Source: Oscillospiraceae bacterium (GTDB taxonomy: Bacteria; Bacillota; Clostridia; Oscillospirales; Oscillospiraceae). Taken from it: a stretch of DNA of 38,330 nt. Numbering within the stretch: the stretch's first letter is position 1; every line of letters starts with the position of its first letter. The notes under the pieces were generated by a model. That model was not told the origin of the DNA. It ran no database searches and saw only the letters and a list, made by a program, of their open reading frames with translations. The stretch is taken from contig CACYOR010000052.1 in assembly GCA_902775985.1 (NCBI GenBank), positions 1,001 through 39,330 on the forward strand, given 5' to 3'. This document shows, piece by piece, positions 33,233 through 38,330 of the stretch. A program made the position numbers and the translations under genes.

Positions 33233-33261
33233 ATTATACAGGAATACAGCCCTCTTTGCAA
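33233..33261 (-). promoter_or_regulatory. Promoter of the MATE gene
   Basis: On the minus strand, TTGCAA (33256-33261), 17 nt, TATAAT (33233-33238), about 32 nt before the ATG. Confidence 0.85.
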
Positions 33262-33288
33262 GCATAAAAAGCCTGTTTTCCCCACAAA

Positions 33289-33316
33289 AAACCGGCTCAA
33301 CCACGTGAGCCGGTTT
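33289..33316 (-). terminator. Terminator after the serine hydrolase gene
   Basis: An 11-bp perfect stem (33289-33299 with 33306-33316) with a 6-nt loop, followed on the minus strand by a run of Ts (complement of 33285-33290). Confidence 0.9.
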
Positions 33317-33333
33317 CCTCGGGTTTTGCTTTT

Positions 33334-34962
33334 TTATTTGCAGCAGACCGCGTTCATAAACGCCTCATCCGGTACGATCCGCCAGCCCTTGGTGCTGTAG
33401 CGCAGCGCCACGTCCAGCTGTTCATCGGCCAGGCAGCCCGCCGGCGCGGCAAGCACGCCCTCCATGGCGGCCTGGAAAGCCTCCCGGGCCACTTCGCTGC
33501 GGATGGCATAGTTCTCGTCATAGATCTCGCTCTCGCTCCGCTGCTCTGTATAGGAGTTCAAAAGGGTTTTCATACTCTCTTTGACGGCATTGCGCAGTTT
33601 TCCGTAACTGAAATGCCGCAGCGTCACGCTCTGGGTGGCGGTATCCTTCTCCGCCCCGGGCGTCACGGGACCGGGCGTATAGACATAGCCGCTTCGCATC
33701 AGCTCATAGATCCGCGAGGCCTGCTCGCCCTCCGGCACCTCCTCCAGGCCCAGTGCGGCGTAGCCGTCCAGCAGCTCGCAGGCGGCCGCATAGTCCCGCC
33801 CCTCCAGGGCTTCAAAGAAGGCCGCCGTCGTCTGGCTGCCGTCGCCCTTGTCGGCGATCAGACTCGCCCCGCCGGTGAGCAGCGAGCGGATGAAGAGCAG
33901 ACCCAGCACCGTCACGATCAGGGCCGGCAGCAGGATCACATAGCCCGTATGCTTGCCCAGCTTGGCAAAGATGCCCAGCAGGAACAGCATGGCCGCCAGC
34001 ACGCCCAGGATCTTGGTAAAGGTGGGCAGATCCGTGTCATAGCTGGTCTCGGCCGCAGCCGCACTCCCGGCCACCGCGCCGCCCTTGACCGCACTCGGCG
34101 CCGCCGGGAATGTCAGTTGCTCCACCGCCGCGTCCACCGCTCCGGCGGTCAGCCGCTCCTTGGTGTGATATTCGGTGTAATCGCTCATCAGCACCTCGTA
34201 CTCCGCCAGAATATCATAGGCAGAGGGGCTGTTGTCGGTAAAGACGACCAGCAGATAGGGATCCGTGGTATAGATAATGCCGCTGTCGGCGATGTAATAA
34301 TGCCAGGCCTCGTTGTTGTAACCGTACTTGTGGGCGATCTCATAGCGGGTCTCGTTGCGGTTAAAATAGTTGTCGGGCTCCGCTTCCTTCATCACGTCCA
34401 CCAGATAGGGGAAACGATCGGGATTTTCATACAGGGTGCGCAGGCAGGTGATCATCTGCCGGGCGGTGAAGAAGTTGTTCTCATAGAACTTGGCGCTCAC
34501 CGTGGCGGCATCCTCCCCCATGTAAGGGGCGATCAGTTCCCGATAATGGTGGTAACTGCCCAGATTATCCCAGAGCGTCTTGGCATAGTCGTTGTTGGAG
34601 TCGATGATCGTGCCGCGCAGGAGGGTATTATAGGGCACGCCGAAGACCGTGGAGTCCAGCGTCATCTCGCCGTTGGCAATCTTCTCACAGTAGATCATGT
34701 TCAGCGGCACCTTATAGACGCTGCCCACCGTGATATAGGTGTCGGGATTGTAGAATTGTTCCTCCCCGGTCACCGTGTTGTAGTAGCCGATGCAGATGGT
34801 CCCCGTCTCGGTCGCGCCGACACGGCCCAGGAACTCCAGCGTGATATCCTCCCAGGTGCGATCCTGGAAACGGGGGTCATCCGCCGCGAAGGCGGAAGGC
34901 ACAAGCATCACCAGCAGGCAAAGCACCGCCGCTGCCGCCAGAATACGTTTCAGAACTTTCAT
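33334..34962 (-). CDS. Secreted SxxK serine hydrolase (class A beta-lactamase-like) with membrane anchor
   Basis: A 542-residue exported protein. Residues 1-26 form a signal peptide (LKRILAAAAVLCLLVMLVPS, AFA cleavage). The hydrolase domain (about 30-285) has S80-V-Y-K83 (the SxxK nucleophile motif), S121-N-N123 in place of SDN, and K211-Y-G213 in place of KTG, as in class A-like D,D-peptidase or beta-lactamase folds. A low-complexity Ala/Gly linker follows, then two membrane helices (about 313-332 and 340-360) joined by a short KLGKHTG loop, and a C-terminal domain (about 370-542). Both soluble domains should face outside. Function in cell wall turnover is inferred; resistance is not. The ATG at 34962 has GGAG 6 nt upstream; the ATG at 34974 is the alternative. 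Overall alanine- and tyrosine-rich. Confidence 0.78.
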   Translation of the reverse strand: MKVLKRILAAAAVLCLLVMLVPSAFAADDPRFQDRTWEDITLEFLGRVGATETGTICIGYYNTVTGEEQFYNPDTYITVGSVYKVPLNMIYCEKIANGEMTLDSTVFGVPYNTLLRGTIIDSNNDYAKTLWDNLGSYHHYRELIAPYMGEDAATVSAKFYENNFFTARQMITCLRTLYENPDRFPYLVDVMKEAEPDNYFNRNETRYEIAHKYGYNNEAWHYYIADSGIIYTTDPYLLVVFTDNSPSAYDILAEYEVLMSDYTEYHTKERLTAGAVDAAVEQLTFPAAPSAVKGGAVAGSAAAAETSYDTDLPTFTKILGVLAAMLFLLGIFAKLGKHTGYVILLPALIVTVLGLLFIRSLLTGGASLIADKGDGSQTTAAFFEALEGRDYAAACELLDGYAALGLEEVPEGEQASRIYELMRSGYVYTPGPVTPGAEKDTATQSVTLRHFSYGKLRNAVKESMKTLLNSYTEQRSESEIYDENYAIRSEVAREAFQAAMEGVLAAPAGCLADEQLDVALRYSTKGWRIVPDEAFMNAVCCK

Positions 34963-34994
34963 AAGCAGCTCCATCTATCTCTATAATAATACAA

Positions 34995-35009
34995 ATGGTA
35001 TTTTACCAT
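34995..35009 (-). promoter_or_regulatory. Candidate operator over the -10 of the serine hydrolase gene
   Basis: ATGGTA-TTT-TACCAT is a perfect inverted repeat with 6-bp arms that covers the -10 box. The placement suits a repressor of the BlaI/GntR type, but the regulator is unknown. Confidence 0.5.
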
Positions 35010-35027
35010 ATCGGCCGCCAAATGCAA
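35000..35027 (-). promoter_or_regulatory. Promoter of the serine hydrolase gene
   Basis: On the minus strand, TTGCAT (35022-35027), 16 nt, TAAAAT (35000-35005), about 38 nt before the ATG. Confidence 0.6.
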
Positions 35028-35130
35028 GATGTTTCCGCCGTGCCCGGGCAATTTTGTCCGCCGGGGCTTCCGCCTATCGTGTATAAAACACGCTCTTGCG
35101 CAAAAGCTACTCCAAAAAGGAGTGGATTTC

Positions 35131-36393
35131 ATGAGAAAGTATATACGCCTCGTGCGCATCTACGCCATCGCGGCCGTGCTGGTATTGGCCCTCTGGGCGG
35201 GGGTAAACGCCCAGTATGTGCAGGGACTGCGGCAGGCGGCGCTCTACCGTTCCTCCCTGGCCTTTGAGGAGACGGTGCACGCGGCGGATTCCCTCTCCCG
35301 GGCGCTGCGCAAAAGCCTCTATGCTACCGATGGCGCCATGTGCGCCTCCGTCTGCGGCGAGGCCTACGCGGCCGCCTGCGCCGCAGAGAGCGCCATGGCC
35401 GTGCTCCCCTTCTCCACCCAGGAGCTGGAGCAGCTGTCCGCCTTTCTCAATCAGGCGGGCGATTACGCCTACACGCTCTGCGGCGAGAGCCGGGAGGGCG
35501 GCTTCAGTGAGCAGGAACTGAACACGCTGCGGGACTTTGCGGTACGTTCCGCGGAGTTTATCGGCACCCTGCGCGCGGCGCAGGAGGAGCTCAACGGCGG
35601 CGAGCTGCGCATGGACAGCCGGGAACAGCGCCTGCGCAATGTAGGCAGTGAGCCCGGTCTCCCTCTCTCCGCGCGCCTGCTGGACTATGAAGCCGCCTTT
35701 GCGCCGCCCTCCGCCCTCAGCTATGACGGCAAATACAGCCGGGAGGAGCGCCCGGCCGAGGGCTATCTGACTGAGGAGGAGATGCAGCAGGCAGCCGCGG
35801 CCTTCCTCGGCGTCGCTCCGGAGGAACTGGAAAAGGTCTACGAGTACGAGGGGCTGGAGGGCCGGCGCTGTTTCCGCTGCGGGGACATCTTTCTCTGCGT
35901 CAGCCGCAGCGGTGTGGAGAGTATGAGCCAGACGCGCCTGGTGAGCGAGGCGCTGCTCTCCGAAGAGGAGGCCCGCGCCGCCGCAGAGGACTTTCTGAAA
36001 GAGCGCGGATACAACGATCTGACGCTCCGGGAGCTGAGGACTGCCGGTGCGGTCGCCGCGATGCGCTTTGCCCGCACCGAGGGGGACGCGGTCTGGCTGG
36101 ACAACGACCTGAGCATCGCCATCGCGCTGGATGACGGCAGCGTCCACAGCTTCAACGCCGCCGATTTCCGAGAGCAGAAGAGTGGCGTATCCTTCTCCCT
36201 GGACGAGGAACAGGCCCGGGAAGCGCTGCCCGAGGCCTTCGAGCCGGAGAGCAGCCGCCAGGTGATCCTGACCAGCGCGGGCGGTCGGGATCGGGGCTGC
36301 TATGAATTCATCGGCAGCGGTCAGGGCGGCGAGCGGGTCAGCATCTATGTGGACGCTGAGACTGGAGAAGAATACCGCATCCTTGTCGAATAG
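35131..36393 (+). CDS. ypeB: Spore germination protein YpeB
   Basis: Partner needed for stable localisation of the cortex-lytic enzyme SleB in Bacillus spores. The 420-residue protein begins MRKYIRLVRIYAIAAVLVLA, a single N-terminal membrane helix (about 6-26). A helical region follows, with the YpeB-type DYAYTLC and SREQRLRNVG stretches. The C-terminal half holds PepSY-like units (LTEEEMQQAAAAFLGV, LLSEEEARAAAEDFLKERGY, FSLDEEQAREAL; the last ends SIYVDAETGEEYRILVE). The start at 35131 has AAAAAGGAG upstream; the longer frame to 35029 lacks one. sleB is usually next to ypeB but is absent here. Expression late in the forespore is expected from the family. Confidence 0.88.
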   Translation: MRKYIRLVRIYAIAAVLVLALWAGVNAQYVQGLRQAALYRSSLAFEETVHAADSLSRALRKSLYATDGAMCASVCGEAYAAACAAESAMAVLPFSTQELEQLSAFLNQAGDYAYTLCGESREGGFSEQELNTLRDFAVRSAEFIGTLRAAQEELNGGELRMDSREQRLRNVGSEPGLPLSARLLDYEAAFAPPSALSYDGKYSREERPAEGYLTEEEMQQAAAAFLGVAPEELEKVYEYEGLEGRRCFRCGDIFLCVSRSGVESMSQTRLVSEALLSEEEARAAAEDFLKERGYNDLTLRELRTAGAVAAMRFARTEGDAVWLDNDLSIAIALDDGSVHSFNAADFREQKSGVSFSLDEEQAREALPEAFEPESSRQVILTSAGGRDRGCYEFIGSGQGGERVSIYVDAETGEEYRILVE

Positions 36394-36394
36394 G

Positions 36395-36410
36395 GGGACG
36401 CGGTCGTCCC
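36395..36410 (+). terminator. Terminator after ypeB
   Basis: GGGACG-CGGT-CGTCCC, extendable by a few weak pairs, followed by TCTTTCCTCTT. It begins just after the stop. The -35 of the next promoter lies in its tail. Confidence 0.65.
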
Positions 36411-36419
36411 TCTTTCCTC

Positions 36420-36448
36420 TTGCCTATTGGGATCTTTAGTAGTAAAAT
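36420..36448 (+). promoter_or_regulatory. Promoter of the MFS transporter gene
   Basis: TTGCCT (36420-36425), 17 nt, TAAAAT (36443-36448), about 52 nt before the ATG at 36501. Confidence 0.65.
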
Positions 36449-36500
36449 ACAAAAAAGGAACCTTTGTTCCCGGTATTATTTGGCAGAATGGAGAGAGACT

Positions 36501-37949
36501 ATGGCCAAGAAATCCCCCGCCTCCGCCTCCGGGCTGAGGCTGAATTACCGGCGGACCGCGCTGATCGGCTTCGCCTTTTTCGGCATCCTGCTGCTCTGGC
36601 AGGTCTATGATTCCTGGTGCCCCACCTTCCTGACCGATATCTTTGCCCGAAGGATGTACAACATGTCCTCCTACGCCCTCAAGGCCAGCGGCAACGAGCA
36701 CCAGATCCTCCAGGTGCAGTGGATCGTCGGCATCATCATGGCGCTGGACAATCTGGCCGCGCTGATCCTGCTGCCCATCTTCGGAAACCTCTCCGACCGG
36801 ACGCGCACGCCCATCGGCAAGCGCATGCCCTATATCCTGGTGGGCACCTTTGTGGCCGCGGTGGCCTTCCCCTTCATCCCGCTCTTCTTCCACCGCAACA
36901 ACATCGTCGGCATGGTCGTCATGATGGGCGTCGTGTTGATCTTCATGATGATGTACCGCAATCCCGCCGTCGCCCTGATGCCGGATATCACGCCCAAGCC
37001 CCTGCGGGCCAAGGCCAACGGCATCATCAACATCATGGGCTATCTGGGCGGCGCCTTCGCCACGGTGCTGGGCATTTTCCTGGTTCTCTCCAATTACATC
37101 AACACCCCCGACGAAGCCCGCAACGTCTGGATCATCGAGCTGCCCTTCCTCATCGCCTCCGTGCTGATGGTGATCTCCGCGCTGGTGCTCTTCTTTACGA
37201 TCCGGGAGAATACGCTCGCCGAGGAACTGAAGGACGAGATGGCTCTTGGTGAATCTCTCGCCGCGGTGGAGACGCCCATTGACGACGATAAGCCCATGTC
37301 CGCCGCCAACCGCCGGATGCTGCTGGCGATCCTGGGCGCGGAGTTTCTCTGGTTCATGGCGGACAACGCCCTGGGCACCTACATAGGCAACTACGTCATC
37401 TACTATCTGAAGTCCGCCTCCAGCGCCACGATGATCATGACCATCGTGGGCGGTCTCGCCTCGGTGATCGGCTTTGCCACCGCGGGCAGCATCGCGGATA
37501 AAATCGGCCGGAAATGGACTATATCCTCCGGCCTGGCCGTGACCTTCCTGGGGCTCATCATCATGTGCTTTGCCGCGCCCACCGGCCGCGTCGTCGGCGC
37601 CAACGGGGAGTTTGCCTTTCCCACGCTGCTCTTCGCCGTCTGGGCCATCAAGGGCTTCGGCATGGCCCTGGTACACAACTGCTCCTTCCCGATGGTGGTG
37701 GAGCTCTGCTCCTCCAAGAAGATCGGCAAGTTCACCGGCTATTACTACACCGCCAGCATGTCCGCCCAGACCATCACCCCGGTGCTTCTGGGCCTAACGC
37801 TCAACGCCACCCAGGCCTGGCGGACGCTGCCTATCTACGCCTCCCTCCTGATCTGCCTGAGCTTTACGGTCTTTACCGCCCTGGTCAAGAACATCAAGGC
37901 CGGCAAGGTCGCCAACGTCAAGGGGCTGGAGGCCATCGGCGACGACTGA
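36501..37949 (+). CDS. MFS/GPH-type sugar transporter
   Basis: A 482-residue membrane carrier with about 12 helices, probably a cation symporter for a sugar or glycoside. It has an N-terminal LIGFAFFGILLLWQVYDSW, the loop motif GNLSDRTRTPIGKRMPYILV (major facilitator motif A form found in GPH/SUC-like carriers), GSIADKIGRK in the second half, and a hydrophilic central loop near 245-275 (ENTLAEELKDEMALGESLA). The start at 36501 has GGAGAG 5 nt upstream; the earlier ATG at 36420 is inside the promoter. A glycerophosphodiesterase gene follows after 46 nt without a clear terminator, so the two may be co-transcribed. Confidence 0.85.
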   Translation: MAKKSPASASGLRLNYRRTALIGFAFFGILLLWQVYDSWCPTFLTDIFARRMYNMSSYALKASGNEHQILQVQWIVGIIMALDNLAALILLPIFGNLSDRTRTPIGKRMPYILVGTFVAAVAFPFIPLFFHRNNIVGMVVMMGVVLIFMMMYRNPAVALMPDITPKPLRAKANGIINIMGYLGGAFATVLGIFLVLSNYINTPDEARNVWIIELPFLIASVLMVISALVLFFTIRENTLAEELKDEMALGESLAAVETPIDDDKPMSAANRRMLLAILGAEFLWFMADNALGTYIGNYVIYYLKSASSATMIMTIVGGLASVIGFATAGSIADKIGRKWTISSGLAVTFLGLIIMCFAAPTGRVVGANGEFAFPTLLFAVWAIKGFGMALVHNCSFPMVVELCSSKKIGKFTGYYYTASMSAQTITPVLLGLTLNATQAWRTLPIYASLLICLSFTVFTALVKNIKAGKVANVKGLEAIGDD

Positions 37950-37995
37950 TATTTCCCGCCCTGGCGGAATCTGCTTGAATTGTGAGGTGCCTTCC

Positions 37996-38330
37996 ATGAT
38001 GGATCGCTGTAAGCTGAAACGCCGCGCCCTGCTTGGCGGCGCCCTTGCGCTGCTCACGCCTCTGGCCCTGGTCGCCCCCGGTCGGGCCACCAAGCGGCAG
38101 AAGGCCGCTTTCCGGGGCGTGAACTTCGCCCACCGGGGCCTGCACGCCCGGGATAAATCCGTGCCGGAAAACTCCCTGGAGGCCTTCCGCCGCGCCGCCA
38201 AAGCCGGCTACGGCATCGAGCTGGACGTCCAGCTCTCCAAAGACGGGCAGGTGGTCGTCTTCCACGACGACACGCTCAAGCGCGTCTGCGGTGTGGACAA
38301 ACGGGTGGATGAGCTGGACTACGCCGAGTT
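37996..38330 (+). CDS. Glycerophosphodiester phosphodiesterase, N-terminal part, cut by window edge
   Basis: Hydrolyses glycerophosphodiesters to glycerol-3-phosphate and an alcohol. The visible 111 residues begin MMDRCKLKRRALLGGALALL, a signal or anchor segment with a KRRALLG stretch that resembles a weak Tat motif. The catalytic core motifs follow: NFAHRGLHA, SVPENSLEAFRRA, GYGIELDVQLSKDGQVVVFHDD. GAGGTG lies 5-6 nt before the first ATG; a second ATG directly follows. The rest lies beyond the window. Confidence 0.9.
   Translation, partial: MMDRCKLKRRALLGGALALLTPLALVAPGRATKRQKAAFRGVNFAHRGLHARDKSVPENSLEAFRRAAKAGYGIELDVQLSKDGQVVVFHDDTLKRVCGVDKRVDELDYAE

Noticed and set aside
35085-35125. Sigma-G promoter of ypeB
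   Set aside because: GTATA resembles a -35, but the -10 region matches CATNNTA poorly.

Overview
The window looks like a chromosomal piece of a GC-rich, anaerobic, spore-forming Clostridia member, most likely the Oscillospiraceae/Oscillospirales group. The basis is a CIRCE/HrcA-controlled hrcA-grpE-dnaK-dnaJ locus, an anaerobic (early cobalt insertion) cobalamin operon, a YpeB germination protein, a LysM/GH18 protein behind a sporulation-type promoter, strong GGAGG ribosome sites, and interspersed palindromic repeats of kinds I associate with this group. Taxonomy is inference; no rRNA or marker gene was available.

Layout. 1-6.4 kb (minus strand): chaperones. hrcA, grpE, dnaK and dnaJ follow a perfect-spacing sigma-A promoter with a CIRCE operator; htpG (cut by the window edge) has its own promoter. 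Two inverted copies of a ~70 bp palindromic repeat sit on either side of dnaK. 6.5-7.1 kb: a plus-strand MarR-type regulator. 7.1-10.2 kb (minus): hypA translationally coupled to an 893-residue iron-sulfur/flavin GltD-like oxidoreductase. 10.2-12.8 kb (minus): a metallophosphoesterase coupled to a cytoplasmic BMP/Med-type protein with a ParB-like segment. 13.0-13.8 kb (plus): a conserved protein with a CRDKDC motif.

13.9-28.6 kb (minus): one long, tightly overlapping cobalamin operon read in the order cobM/cbiF, cbiET, cbiA, cobT, cobU, cobS, short cobU paralogue, cobC, cbiB, cobD, cobQ, cbiC, Cys-rich protein, cbiD, cbiG, cbiH/cobJ, cbiJ/cobK. It covers most of corrin-ring synthesis after cobalt insertion plus lower-loop assembly; cbiL, a cobaltochelatase and the adenosyltransferase are not here. 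Two members are damaged: cobQ by what looks like a 5-bp tandem duplication and cobK by an internal deletion with frame change. No cobalamin riboswitch is visible; the leader is about 30 nt and carries a perfect 10-bp tandem repeat. The most unusual feature is a family of AT-rich words (core GTTTACATAA / GATAAACATAA) that recurs inside coding sequence and at two junctions of this operon, and by eye nowhere else in the window.

28.6-30.5 kb (minus): a three-gene unit encoding a small Nif11-like protein, a YhcH/YiaL protein and a DUF362 protein whose 3' end is frameshifted. 30.5-31.6 kb (plus): LysM plus a GH18 fold lacking the catalytic motif, behind a sigma-E-like promoter. 31.6-33.3 kb: a composite inverted repeat between duplicated terminators, then a MATE exporter (minus). 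33.3-35.0 kb (minus): a secreted SxxK serine hydrolase with two later membrane helices. 35.1-38.3 kb (plus): ypeB, an MFS/GPH-type transporter, and the start of a glycerophosphodiester phosphodiesterase.

No tRNA, rRNA, CRISPR array, transposase or phage gene was recognised. No gene-free stretch exceeds 300 bases. All alignments and repeat counts were made by eye.
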